Below, in pieces: positions 8,246 to 18,396 of a stretch of 64,000 nt of DNA. A model generated the notes under the pieces. That model saw nothing but the letters and a program-made list of their open reading frames with translations. It had not been told where the DNA came from and ran no database searches. The stretch comes from Microvirga terrae (GTDB lineage Bacteria; Pseudomonadota; Alphaproteobacteria; Rhizobiales; Beijerinckiaceae), in the NCBI RefSeq assembly GCF_013307435.2, contig NZ_CP102845.1:1302001-1366000 (forward strand), given 5' to 3'. The stretch's first letter is position 1. The number at the start of each line of letters is the position of its first letter. Made by a program: the position numbers and the translations under genes.

Positions 8246-11200
8246 AGGTCGCCGCCGCCTGAGGATGGCATCCCTCCTCCTGTCCATGGCGCTGGTTTCC
8301 AGCGCCATGGCGCAGGACGGCAGCGAGGTCACGCGTCTCGCGGACGAGGCGCGTCAGGCCTTCGTTGCCGCCGAACAGGGCGGTGTCAGCGCAAAGCAGA
8401 AGGCGGCGTTCTATCAGGTCGTGAGGGCGAGGCTCAAGCTCCTGGAGAAGTTCGCCGGTCAAGGCACCTCCGGCTCGGGCGAGTTCCGAGAAGGGGCGCG
8501 CGAGCAACTCACCCGTCTGGCGGACGAGGGGCTCAACCACGACATGGTCAGCGCGATGCTGCTCCAGGCCTCCATCGGCGATCTTGTTGGAATCCAGTCC
8601 GGCCCTGATCGGGTCGAGGCCGGTGTCGCCCTCCACCAGCTTGCAGGCGAGCAGCGGTCGCCGGCTTACCGGGCCGCAGCTTTCGTCGCGATTGCCAATG
8701 CCTATGCCAGGGTGGGATTCCAGGATCGGGCCGTCAGATACGTATCCTTAGCATTGGCTACGATCGACTTGGTCTCCGAGGCCGGCCAGCGTGCCGGGAT
8801 CCTGAATGCCGTGTCGCGGATCGCCTCTGGGATCGGCGCTCCTGGGATTGCCCTGGCAAACCGCACGATCGGTTTGATGCCGGCCTCCAGCAGCCGGGCC
8901 TATGCCCGCCAGGTGATGGCACGAGACCAGCTCAAGGGCACCCCACTGGAAAAGGCGCCTGACGCGAAGCTGAAGGTCGAGGCCAAGAAGCGTACAGCAA
9001 TGGGAGATCTGTCGGCAGGGCTGTCTTTGGCACTTGCAATGCAGGATGGCCGGGAGCGCGATGATGCTCTGTCTGCGTCACTCGAGGCCGCTGTCGAGCG
9101 TCGCGACAGGGACGTCTCCCTGGCGGCGGCACAGGGCTTCTTCGACAGCTCGAGGCAGGAGGCGGCACTTGCGGTCATCGTGAAGAATGACATGGACCGT
9201 GGAACGCCGCTTAGGGCCGCAGAGCTGGTCAACAGCCTGGAGGACGGCCATGGGAAGGCGGCGCTTCAGATCATTGTCGCGGCTGCGCTGAAGAAGGCCG
9301 GTTATGACAGAATGGCTGAGCGGATCTCAACAGGAGCTTCAGCCGTCAATCCCAGTTTAGGAAGGGCGACGGAACCTGGTGACATGACGCATCAGGCCGG
9401 GCCCGGCAAGAACGACCGGCGCACAGACGAGCTTATGATCCTGTCGGAGATCAGAGGTCTCATCGAGCAGAAAAGAAGGACTCTGGTTCCCGATGCGGCG
9501 CTCGCAGCCAGCCTGCGCCGAATTGCCAATCACGACGACCGAGCGGCTATTGCCCTCGAACTCGCCACACTGCCCGACACTGGTGTCAGTGCCGCTGATT
9601 TAGTCCGCTCCCTTGAAGACGATCGCTCTCGCGCCAAGACCTTCAGGCGTCTGGCTGAGATCCGTGCCGATCATCTCATGAAACCGTTAAGCGATGAACC
9701 TGGTGAAAATGGCGATGGCGCCGGAGCGTCTGCACCTGCCCTCGACGAAGAATCTCAGGAACTCCAGACCCGCCGGGGCCTTGCCCTGATCCGACTGGAC
9801 GCGCCTCAAACGGCAAGCGCTCCCGTTCTGATTCCCAGCCAATTTGAAACGTCGGCTGCCGTGAGGTCGAACACGCCTTGGCCCGGCGGTGCGGTCGTCG
9901 GGAGCACGTTTGCCCGTCACAATCCCTATATCGCGAAGTTCCTCGATGACGACGAGAGTGGGGTTACGCGCCTCGAGCAGGCCGTCCGGTACCAGGGTTT
10001 GCCTTCGCCACGGATCGTCGTCGTCCAGAGCGGAACGGCGACCTTGGGAATGGTAGCCCGCCAGCTGCAGGGAACGGACGCCCGCGACCTGATCGTCCAG
10101 GATGGTGATGCCATCGTCGTACGAGCTCCGGTCTTCGTCGCTCCCGGCGCAACGTTGATCCTCTCGCACCTCGATGCTCCAGTCTACCGATTGAGCGCCA
10201 CGGCCGGGGCGTTCATCGCCAACGCCGGCCAAGTCGACATCGTCGATGCAGATGTTGTGGGCTATGATGAAAAGACTGGGCAGCCATCGTGGTCCGACAG
10301 CGAGAAGTCAGGCCTGTTCCGTCCGTTCCTGCTGACATGGGGTGATGGCCGCATGAATGTGGCATCATCCGTCCTGGCAGCCCTCGGCTATGACAATGTA
10401 AAATCGTTCGGGCTCACGTACTCGTCAGGTCCGGATCAAGTCGCCAATGTGCGGGATCAGGCTCGCCCTACGGGAACCATCGTCGATAACGTTTTCCGAA
10501 ATCTCTATATCGGGTTCCACTCCTATGAGGCCGAGCGCCTCCAGGTCGTCGGTAATGAATTTCGGGACAGCATCGTCTATGCGGTGGACGCGCACGACGG
10601 GTCCAAAGGCAACATCATCGCCTTCAACACCGTCTACGGAACCATGGTCAGGCACGGGATTGCCGTGTCTCGCGACGCCGAGGACAATCTGATCGTCGGC
10701 AATCTGTTATTCGACAATGCCGGATCCGGGATCGTGCTGGATCGCAACAGCACGGACAACGTCCTCAACGCCAACAGCTCGTTCCAGAACATGCAGGATG
10801 GCGTGACCGTCTTCGAGAGCTCTTGCAACGTGTTGACGAACAATCATCTTGCCGGGAACAGGCGTGACGGATTGAAGGTTCGCAACAGTTTCGACGTGGG
10901 AGCCTACGGAAACAGAATCGAGGCCAATGCCAATTCCGGCGTGAGCGCCTATATCGCGAGCCTCCCCTCCTCGAAGAGAGGAGACGGGCAGGGAGAGGGA
11001 TCCGGCCGCTACGCTCCCGTGACCAGCCTGTCCCTCAGGAACAACAGCTTCTCGTCGAACGGAGTCGGCATCAACACGCAGGGCGTATCGGGCTTGACGA
11101 TGTTCTCGAACCGTTTCGTCAAGCAGTCCCGGCGCTTGCTGGGCGGCGACATCCGCGGCCTGGAGGGCCCCGTCCTTCGTCTCGCCTTCCAATCCGATGT

Positions 11201-11381
11201 GCTCATTGCAAGCACATGCCGGCCTGCGAAGCCCGTTTCGTCCTGTCGGCTCAGGGATTTGGGCTACTTGGAAGGAGACGCTGATCGGCAGATCTTCAAC
11301 TCCCAGGCCGGATCGGACTGCACCGACATCAATGGAAGCGTTCAACATCGAGCCTTCTCCAGCTCTTCTCAAGGGACCTAG
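8223..11381 (+). CDS. algG: AlgG-type mannuronan C5-epimerase with a ~550-residue alpha-solenoid extension
   Basis: 1052 residues, about twice the length of Pseudomonas AlgG (543). A signal peptide (about 1-31, ending SSAMA-QD) leads into about 550 residues of Ala/Leu-rich helical pairs resembling TPR-type repeats. AlgG homology begins near residue 580 (DLIVQDGDAIVV) and runs through RPFLLTWGDGR, the RPTGTIVDNVF/YEAERLQVVGN segments and a right-handed beta-helix. The active-site motif DPHDRS appears as DAHDGS (789-794): the catalytic His791 and both Asp are kept, while Pro and Arg are changed. The Arg in HGIAVSR is also kept. It should convert M to G residues in the periplasm. The extension may replace part of the AlgK scaffold. 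The gene starts inside algA and ends 7 bases before algL. Confidence 0.85.
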   Translation: MTASSRSEGRRRLRMASLLLSMALVSSAMAQDGSEVTRLADEARQAFVAAEQGGVSAKQKAAFYQVVRARLKLLEKFAGQGTSGSGEFREGAREQLTRLADEGLNHDMVSAMLLQASIGDLVGIQSGPDRVEAGVALHQLAGEQRSPAYRAAAFVAIANAYARVGFQDRAVRYVSLALATIDLVSEAGQRAGILNAVSRIASGIGAPGIALANRTIGLMPASSSRAYARQVMARDQLKGTPLEKAPDAKLKVEAKKRTAMGDLSAGLSLALAMQDGRERDDALSASLEAAVERRDRDVSLAAAQGFFDSSRQEAALAVIVKNDMDRGTPLRAAELVNSLEDGHGKAALQIIVAAALKKAGYDRMAERISTGASAVNPSLGRATEPGDMTHQAGPGKNDRRTDELMILSEIRGLIEQKRRTLVPDAALAASLRRIANHDDRAAIALELATLPDTGVSAADLVRSLEDDRSRAKTFRRLAEIRADHLMKPLSDEPGENGDGAGASAPALDEESQELQTRRGLALIRLDAPQTASAPVLIPSQFETSAAVRSNTPWPGGAVVGSTFARHNPYIAKFLDDDESGVTRLEQAVRYQGLPSPRIVVVQSGTATLGMVARQLQGTDARDLIVQDGDAIVVRAPVFVAPGATLILSHLDAPVYRLSATAGAFIANAGQVDIVDADVVGYDEKTGQPSWSDSEKSGLFRPFLLTWGDGRMNVASSVLAALGYDNVKSFGLTYSSGPDQVANVRDQARPTGTIVDNVFRNLYIGFHSYEAERLQVVGNEFRDSIVYAVDAHDGSKGNIIAFNTVYGTMVRHGIAVSRDAEDNLIVGNLLFDNAGSGIVLDRNSTDNVLNANSSFQNMQDGVTVFESSCNVLTNNHLAGNRRDGLKVRNSFDVGAYGNRIEANANSGVSAYIASLPSSKRGDGQGEGSGRYAPVTSLSLRNNSFSSNGVGINTQGVSGLTMFSNRFVKQSRRLLGGDIRGLEGPVLRLAFQSDVLIASTCRPAKPVSSCRLRDLGYLEGDADRQIFNSQAGSDCTDINGSVQHRAFSSSSQGT

Positions 11382-11388
11382 GAGCAGC

Positions 11389-12486
11389 ATGAACCGAATT
11401 CTCGCCTTCTCTGTCTTGAGCCTTCTCATGACGGCGACGTGCCATGCCCAGGTGAGGGCGCAGGGCTTGTTCGATGTGGAAGCCCGCCGCGCGGCCCTTT
11501 CGCAACCGTCTCTTGCGGCCGCGCGCGCGGCCTGCCTTGCGATTGCTCGCGATCCATCCTGGGCCAGCCTCAAACCCGTTGACGGAGTCAAGGCCGCCGA
11601 TGGCCCCAACACCGATGGAGGCGTCAACACCCATTCCTGGGCCGTCATGGCCCTGACTGGGCGAGCTCTCGCCGGCGATGCAGCATCCGAGGCATCCCTG
11701 CGGGATCTCCTGCTCGCCTGGGCGAAGGCCAGAGCGTTCGAGGGCACGGGTGCCGAGAGCGAGGCCCTTTATGGACTGAAGCGCGTGCTTCTGCCGACGA
11801 TCGTGGCTTATTCCGTTCTGCATCGCAGCCTGGATGACAGCCAGCGGCAGATCGTTTCCGGATGGATCGATTCTCTCGTTCGCAGGGTCGACCGGACCTT
11901 CGGCACGGATACGGTTCGCGACAGCCAGCGCGCTCTGGCCGACAGCATCCTCATGGCCTGGGGAGCCATCACGGCGGACGATGCTCTCTATGAGAGAGGT
12001 TCCCGCGGATATCGCGCCGTCCTTGGACAGGCCCGCCCCGACGGGAGCCTCGTACTGGAGACACGACGCGGAGCCCGCGCCCTGTGGCACATGCGCCAAT
12101 CCCTGGCGAGCCTGACCGTCATGGCAGAAGTCGCCGCCACCCGTGGCGTGGATCTGTACGGACTCCGTGAGGGCGAGGCGAATTTCGACCGGATCCTCTC
12201 CTATCTCCTCAACGGAATTACAGAACCTGAAGTCGTGATGGCTTATGCCTCGGAGAACGAAAGTCCCGGCGCTGAGGCTGACTTTCGCCGCCAGGACATG
12301 AGCTTCCTGGCGAAGCGCGGTTTCGGGCGCCACCCCATGGCTTGGGTCGAGCCGGTTGCGGCCCGCGATCGGGTCGGCCTTGCGACGAAGCGGCTCAAGA
12401 CGCTGCTGGCGCGCAGCCTCCGGTCGGACCGGCCTCTCATCGATGAACTCGCTGGCGGCAATGCCACATGCTTTTGGGGGCGTTGA
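11389..12486 (+). CDS. algL: AlgL-like protein (PL5 alginate lyase family), catalytic motif lost
   Basis: 365 residues, the size of Pseudomonas AlgL (367), with a signal peptide ending at CHA-QV. Start ATG 11389 follows AGGAGCAGC; an upstream in-frame extension to 11197 only overlaps algG. The alpha/alpha-barrel pattern is retained: SWAVMALTGRAL near 83, ETRRGARAL near 224-232, TRGVDL at 251-256 and the C-terminal RPLIDELAGGNAT. By my remembered alignment the NNHSYW motif is replaced by a region around TVRDSQRALAD (175-185), and the catalytic Tyr is His234. An Arg of the RR pair remains. It may bind rather than cleave polymer, or cleave something else. Its stop overlaps the next start (TGATG). 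Confidence 0.72.
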   Translation: MNRILAFSVLSLLMTATCHAQVRAQGLFDVEARRAALSQPSLAAARAACLAIARDPSWASLKPVDGVKAADGPNTDGGVNTHSWAVMALTGRALAGDAASEASLRDLLLAWAKARAFEGTGAESEALYGLKRVLLPTIVAYSVLHRSLDDSQRQIVSGWIDSLVRRVDRTFGTDTVRDSQRALADSILMAWGAITADDALYERGSRGYRAVLGQARPDGSLVLETRRGARALWHMRQSLASLTVMAEVAATRGVDLYGLREGEANFDRILSYLLNGITEPEVVMAYASENESPGAEADFRRQDMSFLAKRGFGRHPMAWVEPVAARDRVGLATKRLKTLLARSLRSDRPLIDELAGGNATCFWGR

Positions 12487-15410
12487 TGAACCGAACTCAC
12501 CTGGGCCTGCTCGGTGCCCTCACAATTCTGACATCGCTTCCGTCCGGCCCGGCATTCTCTCAAGCTTCAACCGAGGTTGAACTGCGCGACGGGTTCCGCA
12601 GCATCCTGGCGAAGGTCGAGCAACTGAAGCAGCGCAACGATCCGGCTGCTCTCGTCGAGCGGGCTCAGGTGCTGCAGGACGGCCTTCCCGTCAGCGAAAC
12701 GAACCCGCTCAGGGTTCCGCAACCGGACGAAGCGGCTCGTCTCTACGAGCAGGCCCTGGCCCTGCCGGGAGCGCACTGGCCATCGGCGGCGCTGCGGCGT
12801 GCCAAGTTGATCCTGGCGCGTGACCGGGACCCGGCTTCCGTCGATCGGGCAGCCGAGCTGCTGCGCCGCGCTGCGGCGTTGCAGAACCATGAGGCGGCCT
12901 TCGTCCTCGCCGGCCTGATGGAAGCAGGGATTGGCGGCAAGCAGGATCCGGAAGGCGCCAGAAATCTGTATCAGATCGCTCTTCGATCCGAGCACGGCCC
13001 CGCCGGCCTCGAGCTCGCGCGTCTCGAGAGCGATCCGGCAAAGGCGAACGTCTTCGCGACCCAAGGCTTGAGAATCCTGTTCCAGGAAGCTCAAGGGGGA
13101 TCGGCTGAGGCGGCCAGGACACTGGCCGACCATTACCGTGATACGGCCAACGGATCGGACAGGATCAATGCCGCCATCGAATGGTACCAGCGGGCCACCG
13201 ACCTTGGGGATGCAGAAGCCGCCCTGCGCCTGGGGCGCTTGAGAGCCGATCCGAAATCTGCTTCGTCCCAGCCGCAGCAGGCGAAGATTGCTTTCGAGAA
13301 GGCCGCTCAACGCGGATCCGTCGAAGCAGCCATGATCCTTGCCGAGGATCCCTACAACGGTGCGGCTCTCGGTGTCGAGGCCAGTACGGCCGATCTCTGG
13401 CTCAATCGGGCCATCGAGACGAAGGCCCCGCGAGCTTTGGTTCTCGCGGCAGAAATTCGGAGCCAAAATGGTCCTGATGGACGGCAGGCCGCAAAGGATC
13501 TGCTGGTTGAGGCCGTTCGGCGCGTCGATCAGGATGTGACGGTGCTCGTCGCGCTCGGCCGCCATCTTCGCGATGGCGTTCTCATCGACCGTGACGTGGA
13601 GTTGGCACTCAAGTTGTTCGACAGGGCGGCGGCCAGCGACAATTCGGCGGCACTATACGAGTTTGCCCGCACTTCGCTTGCTCATCCGGATGTTGCGACG
13701 GAGACCATGCGCAGGACGGCGATCGAGCGGCTTCGGACGGCGGCGGAGCGTGGTCACGTGAAGGCGGCGGTGAGCATGGGAGACGCGCTGCTTCGCGGCA
13801 ATGGGGTTCCTGAATCGCAGGCCGAAGCCATGCGCTGGTACCGCCGCGCAGCCGAGAGCGGTTCTCCTGTCGCCTATATCCGTCTCGGCGATCTTTATGC
13901 GAGCCGCTTTTCCGGCATGGAAGCGCCACGCGCTCTGGAATGGTATCGCAAGGCCGCCGAGGCCGACAGCGCGATTGCCATGATCCGGCTCGGCAAGATG
14001 TTCAACGATGGAAGGGGAGTGCCGCAGGATCAGGCTCTGGCCGCGACCTGGTTCAGCCGCGCCGCAGCCGCCGGAAGCAGCACCGCCATGGTGGAGCTGA
14101 GCGCACTCTACTCTCAGGCCGGCGGGCCGGGTCATTTCAACTTGGCCCGTGAGGGACTCGAGAAGGCGATCAAGGCCGGCGACAGCCGTGCCCCGATTGC
14201 GCTGGCCAAACTCTATCTTGCGCGTGGCGAGCGCGTGCTGGCTGAGGGGACTCTCAGGAAGGCTGCCGAGGGCGGGAGTGCCGAGGCTGCCCTGCAGCTG
14301 GCTGAGATATCGCTTTCAGGCCAGCCGACGGGAGAGCAGCAGAATGCCGCCCGCCGGTGGCTGGCCATCGCCGAAAAGGCCATGGCCGCCGATGATGACC
14401 AGAATGGCAAGATTGCCTTGCTGTACCTCCGCCTCCCGGACACCGCGTCGATCGAACACGGCGCGTCCGTTCTGGAGACGTTGGTTCGAAAGAACAGTGC
14501 CGAGGCCATGACCCTTCTGGCGACGGCTCTCCTGCAGGGAACGGGGGGCAGGCAGGACCCGGCGCGGGCGGAGGCGCTGCTTCGGCGCGCCATACAGCTT
14601 GGACATGATGGAGCGCGCTTCATCCTCGCCAAAGCCTATCGCGACGGCGACGGCATCCCACGCGACCCCGCCCAGGCAATGGCGCTCTACCGGGAGATCT
14701 ACAACGAGGAGCCGGGCGACACCAAGGTACAGCTGGCTCTGGGTGATGCCTACGAGCGCGGCGTAGGCGTCGCTCAGGACCGCAGGATGGCCGCGGAGTT
14801 CTTCGCTCAGGCGGCGCGCCAGGGAGACCCGGACGGGCAGATCCGTCTTGGGCTCGCGTACCTCTACGGCGGCGGCGTGGAGCGTGACAGCCGTACTGCC
14901 GAGCAATGGCTGTCACAGGCCGGCGAGGCTGGGCAGATCGACGCGAGGCTTCAGCTCGGAAGCCTCAAACTGTCCGGCCTGAGCACAGCGGTCGACAGCG
15001 AAGGTGCGTTCGCCTCCTACCTGCGGGCCGCAGAAGGCGGATCTCCGCTCGCGATGATCGAGGTGTCGCGTGCCTTGGCGAATGGTACCGGCACACAGCT
15101 TGATCCGGGGCTTGCAAAAACCTGGCTCGAAAGAGCCGCAAGCCTTGGTTCCCCGGATGCGATGTTCGAACTCTATCGTCTGAACGACATCGCAGCGAAG
15201 CCGAACGTGCGTGAAGCCGACCGTTGGCTCAGGCAAGCAGCCGAGAAAGGTCATCCGGGCGCGATGTACCGGCTGGCGTTTCGTTACCAGCAGGGATCGT
15301 CCGACAAGGAGCGAGCCATGGCTCGGGAATGGCTTGAGAAGGCCGCGCGAGCCGGTCACTCCCAGGCCGCCAAAGCCTTGGCGAAACTGACGAACGCGAC
15401 GCCCGGCTGA
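12486..15410 (+). CDS. Large periplasmic Sel1-repeat protein, AlgK-like (first of three)
   Basis: 974 residues from ATG 12486, which overlaps the algL stop as TGATG and is preceded by GGGGG. An ATG at 12468 would add six residues. A signal peptide ends at AFS-QAS. The whole mature protein is a chain of Sel1/TPR-like helix pairs, for example AMRWYRRAAESGSPVAYIRLG and AATWFSRAAAAGSSTAMVEL, with spacer loops such as GDGIPRDPAQAM. Pseudomonas AlgK, a Sel1-type lipoprotein of about 475 residues, sits at the same functional place and assembles the export complex. This protein is twice as long, and I see no lipobox. It is most likely a scaffold for Alg44, AlgG and an outer-membrane exporter. Confidence 0.8.
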   Translation: MNRTHLGLLGALTILTSLPSGPAFSQASTEVELRDGFRSILAKVEQLKQRNDPAALVERAQVLQDGLPVSETNPLRVPQPDEAARLYEQALALPGAHWPSAALRRAKLILARDRDPASVDRAAELLRRAAALQNHEAAFVLAGLMEAGIGGKQDPEGARNLYQIALRSEHGPAGLELARLESDPAKANVFATQGLRILFQEAQGGSAEAARTLADHYRDTANGSDRINAAIEWYQRATDLGDAEAALRLGRLRADPKSASSQPQQAKIAFEKAAQRGSVEAAMILAEDPYNGAALGVEASTADLWLNRAIETKAPRALVLAAEIRSQNGPDGRQAAKDLLVEAVRRVDQDVTVLVALGRHLRDGVLIDRDVELALKLFDRAAASDNSAALYEFARTSLAHPDVATETMRRTAIERLRTAAERGHVKAAVSMGDALLRGNGVPESQAEAMRWYRRAAESGSPVAYIRLGDLYASRFSGMEAPRALEWYRKAAEADSAIAMIRLGKMFNDGRGVPQDQALAATWFSRAAAAGSSTAMVELSALYSQAGGPGHFNLAREGLEKAIKAGDSRAPIALAKLYLARGERVLAEGTLRKAAEGGSAEAALQLAEISLSGQPTGEQQNAARRWLAIAEKAMAADDDQNGKIALLYLRLPDTASIEHGASVLETLVRKNSAEAMTLLATALLQGTGGRQDPARAEALLRRAIQLGHDGARFILAKAYRDGDGIPRDPAQAMALYREIYNEEPGDTKVQLALGDAYERGVGVAQDRRMAAEFFAQAARQGDPDGQIRLGLAYLYGGGVERDSRTAEQWLSQAGEAGQIDARLQLGSLKLSGLSTAVDSEGAFASYLRAAEGGSPLAMIEVSRALANGTGTQLDPGLAKTWLERAASLGSPDAMFELYRLNDIAAKPNVREADRWLRQAAEKGHPGAMYRLAFRYQQGSSDKERAMAREWLEKAARAGHSQAAKALAKLTNATPG

Positions 15411-15421
15411 CAGGGTGAAGA

Positions 15422-18328
15422 ATGAGCGACGCAGGACAGCGGAATGCTCGGACATGTGAGAAGGGGTGGAGAGCCACAATGGTGATGTTTCGTCGGCCCG
15501 CCAGAGTATCGCTGGCCTTTCGGCCAGCCCGGATCGGCAGCGCCTCCCTGGCAGGTTTCGCCGTGTGGATGGCGCTTGCCGCCCCCGGGGCTTCCCAGAC
15601 ATCCGCACCGCGATCCCTCGCACCCAATGCCGATTTTAGCAAGATCTGCCAGCCGGCCACCAAGCCGCACCTGACGCGGGATTGGAGCACGTGGGACAGA
15701 TCGCAGCCCGTCAACAATCCCGACGAGATGTACGAGGCTGCGATCGCCTACGCCGAGGGACGTTCCGACATCAGCCGGTCGCCTCTGACGGCGCGTAAAC
15801 TTCTCGAGGATCTCGCAGACCGGCCATGGGCCGGGAGGGGCAGGGCTCATTTTCGTCTGGGCAAGCTCTTTCTCGATCCTGCCGCGGGGCCTGTCGATGC
15901 CGAGCGTGCGGCGAGCCATTTCAAGACGGCCTCTTCCATGCTGAACATGGATGCATCCGTTCTGCTCGCTCAGCTCCATGTGCAGGGTCGGATTGCCGCG
16001 GCCAATGTTCGAGACGCGGAGCAACTGCTCCGCGCCTCCGCGACGGCTGGCAATATCGACGGCATGATCGAGTTGGCGCGGCTGCAGCGCAGCGGGAAGA
16101 TCGGTTCTGTCCCGCAGGGCGCGACGGACGATCTCATCAAGCTGGCCCTCCAGACCCTCTACGCCGATCTCGGGAAAGGCAAGTGCGGCGCGCTCTTCGA
16201 GATCGGGACGATCTTGAGCGAAGACGCCCTTGTGCCCGGAGGACTGACTGAGGCCGTCAGGTGGTTCGAAGCCGCCGCACGCCAGGGCGACGCCAAGGCC
16301 GATCTGGCCCTTGCGGAAATTTACCTGCAAGGCCGTGTCGAGGCGGCCCCGGAGCAGTTTCTGTCGCATCTCACACGAGCCGCGGAGGCGGGACAGCCTC
16401 GGGCCATGACGTTGCTGGGTGAGCGTCTCCTGCTCGGCGATCGTGCGCCGAAAGATGTGCCCAAGGCGATCGCCTGGCTCGAGCGCGCCGGGTCGAATGC
16501 CGATCCCGAGGCCTACAAGCTCCTTGCCCGCCATTACCGTGGCGAGTTCGGCGCAGCCGCGGACCTGCCGAAGGCGGCGGACGTCCTCGTGAAGGCAAGT
16601 GCCTTGCCGGGGCACACCAATGGCATTCTGGTCAGCCTCGCACGGCTTTATGCCGCTGGCACGACCGGGAAGCCGGATGTGAATGCGGCCTTGAGCCTCT
16701 ATCGCCAAGCGGCGGCCCGCGGGGATGTCGGATCTCTCACGGAAATGGCGAAACTTCTGCTGGCCTATCCGGCGATGGGACGGTCCGAGGAGGCGCTTCG
16801 CCACCTGAAGGAGGCCGCCTCGCTTGGTGATGCCGATGCCATGGGTGTGCTGGCCGAACTCTACGCCTGCAGCACCGCCGTCGCTCCGGATCCGGTGCAG
16901 GCCGAGGTTTGGTTGACGCGCGCGGCGGAGGCCGGACACGTGCGCAGCATTTCGGCCATCGCGAACCAGGCAGGCGACGATCCGGCCGTCGCCCAGCGGA
17001 ACGCGAAGGCGCTCCTCCGTGCAGCCGAGCGTGGAGACCGCGAGAGCATGATCCTCCTGTCCTCCGCCTATCGCTCCGGTCTGGGCGTCACAATGGATGA
17101 GGCGGCATCGGCCCGCTGGCGCGAGATAGCTCTCGCACCAGGGGAGGGGCGGACCCGGGCCATGGTTCTCCTGGCCCGTCGAATGCTAGACGGCAAGTCC
17201 GGCGGCCGCGACGAGGCCGGGGCCCGGACGCTGCTCGAGGCTGCCGCGCAAGAGAGTGACCCGAACGCGCAACTCGAACTCGGACGCCTCTTGGTCGCCC
17301 AACGTGGGCGGAGCGAGGATGTCATGAAGGGCGTGCAGCTCCTGCGGGAGTCCGCCTCGGCGGGCAATGCTGCCGCGATGCTGGCTCTCGCCGAGCTCCC
17401 CAACGCTCAGCTTCAAGTGACCGGCAAGACAGGATTGGAGTGGAGGCAGGCGGCGGCGGCGGCCGGCAACGTGCGGGCGGCCATTACCCTTGCGGCGAGT
17501 GCCAAGGATGAGCCTGAGGCCGCGCGCTGGCTCACCCGCATTGCATCATTGCCGGTTTGTACCACACGAGACATGGTGGAGCTCGCGCAGGCCTATCACA
17601 AGGTTCCCGGTCCGGATCACAAGGAGAACGCTCGTCTTTGGATGAAGAGGGCCCTCGCGGACACCCAAGGCAGCGGCCGCGATCCATCAGCCCTGTTCCT
17701 GATCGGGCGTGCGATGGTCGAGGAAGTCGGCGGGCCTGCCAGCAAGAACGAGGCCGTCAGGTACATCCAAATCTCAGCAGAAGCAGGCCGGGTTGATGCA
17801 ATGCGTTACCTGGGTCGCGGCTATGTCTCCGGAGAGATCGGCGAGAGCAACATGCAAACAGCCGTGCAATGGCTCTCCAGAGCTTTGCAGAAAGGAGACG
17901 CCGCCGTAGCGGCCGACCTTTCGAGAGTGGCTGCAATGCCCACGGAGGCGGCCGGTCGAGCGGTGGAGACTCTCCGGGCGAGCGCCGAGAGCGGCTTTGC
18001 GCCGGCCATTCGGGAATATGGACGCAGCCTGCAGCTCGGCTTCGGTGTGCCGGCTGATCCGCGAACCGGCGCAGCTTGGCTGCTGAAGGCGGCAGAGGCC
18101 GGCGACACGATCGCCATGAAGGAGCTCTCCCGTGCCTTTGCATCGGGATACGGCGTCGAACTATCGGCGAGCGCAAGCACGGAATGGCTTCAGCGTGCGG
18201 CACGAGCCGGCGATCCAGAGGCCATGTACGGTCTCAGCCTCGCCATGACGCTCGGCTTCGGCACCGACGTGAATGCAAGCGCCGCGCAGGACTGGCTGAA
18301 GACGGCGGAGGGTGCTGCCCGGAAGTGA
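15422..18328 (+). CDS. Large periplasmic Sel1-repeat protein (second of three)
   Basis: 968 residues if the ATG at 15422 is used. The in-frame ATG at 15479 (949 residues) has a better GGAG site and gives a more normal signal peptide, with its hydrophobic core ASLAGFAVWMALAAPGASQT. Nearly the entire chain is Sel1 repeats, such as AVRWFEAAARQGDAKADLALA and AVQWLSRALQKGDAAVAADL. A few segments around 520-700 match the consensus poorly. It lies 11 bases after the first Sel1 gene, so it is co-translated in the operon. The role is inferred to be a second periplasmic scaffold in polymer modification or export. It is not a duplicate in sequence detail. Confidence 0.78.
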   Translation: MSDAGQRNARTCEKGWRATMVMFRRPARVSLAFRPARIGSASLAGFAVWMALAAPGASQTSAPRSLAPNADFSKICQPATKPHLTRDWSTWDRSQPVNNPDEMYEAAIAYAEGRSDISRSPLTARKLLEDLADRPWAGRGRAHFRLGKLFLDPAAGPVDAERAASHFKTASSMLNMDASVLLAQLHVQGRIAAANVRDAEQLLRASATAGNIDGMIELARLQRSGKIGSVPQGATDDLIKLALQTLYADLGKGKCGALFEIGTILSEDALVPGGLTEAVRWFEAAARQGDAKADLALAEIYLQGRVEAAPEQFLSHLTRAAEAGQPRAMTLLGERLLLGDRAPKDVPKAIAWLERAGSNADPEAYKLLARHYRGEFGAAADLPKAADVLVKASALPGHTNGILVSLARLYAAGTTGKPDVNAALSLYRQAAARGDVGSLTEMAKLLLAYPAMGRSEEALRHLKEAASLGDADAMGVLAELYACSTAVAPDPVQAEVWLTRAAEAGHVRSISAIANQAGDDPAVAQRNAKALLRAAERGDRESMILLSSAYRSGLGVTMDEAASARWREIALAPGEGRTRAMVLLARRMLDGKSGGRDEAGARTLLEAAAQESDPNAQLELGRLLVAQRGRSEDVMKGVQLLRESASAGNAAAMLALAELPNAQLQVTGKTGLEWRQAAAAAGNVRAAITLAASAKDEPEAARWLTRIASLPVCTTRDMVELAQAYHKVPGPDHKENARLWMKRALADTQGSGRDPSALFLIGRAMVEEVGGPASKNEAVRYIQISAEAGRVDAMRYLGRGYVSGEIGESNMQTAVQWLSRALQKGDAAVAADLSRVAAMPTEAAGRAVETLRASAESGFAPAIREYGRSLQLGFGVPADPRTGAAWLLKAAEAGDTIAMKELSRAFASGYGVELSASASTEWLQRAARAGDPEAMYGLSLAMTLGFGTDVNASAAQDWLKTAEGAARK

Positions 18329-18396
18329 TGTCCGCGTGGAGACGAAGAACCATGAAAGACGAGACGAGCGCTGACATGCGTTGTGGGAGAGGCAAG

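Noticed and set aside
15356..16939. A 527-codon - strand frame inside the Sel1 genes.
   Set aside because: Antisense to Sel1 repeats, which keep reverse frames open; no coding signals.
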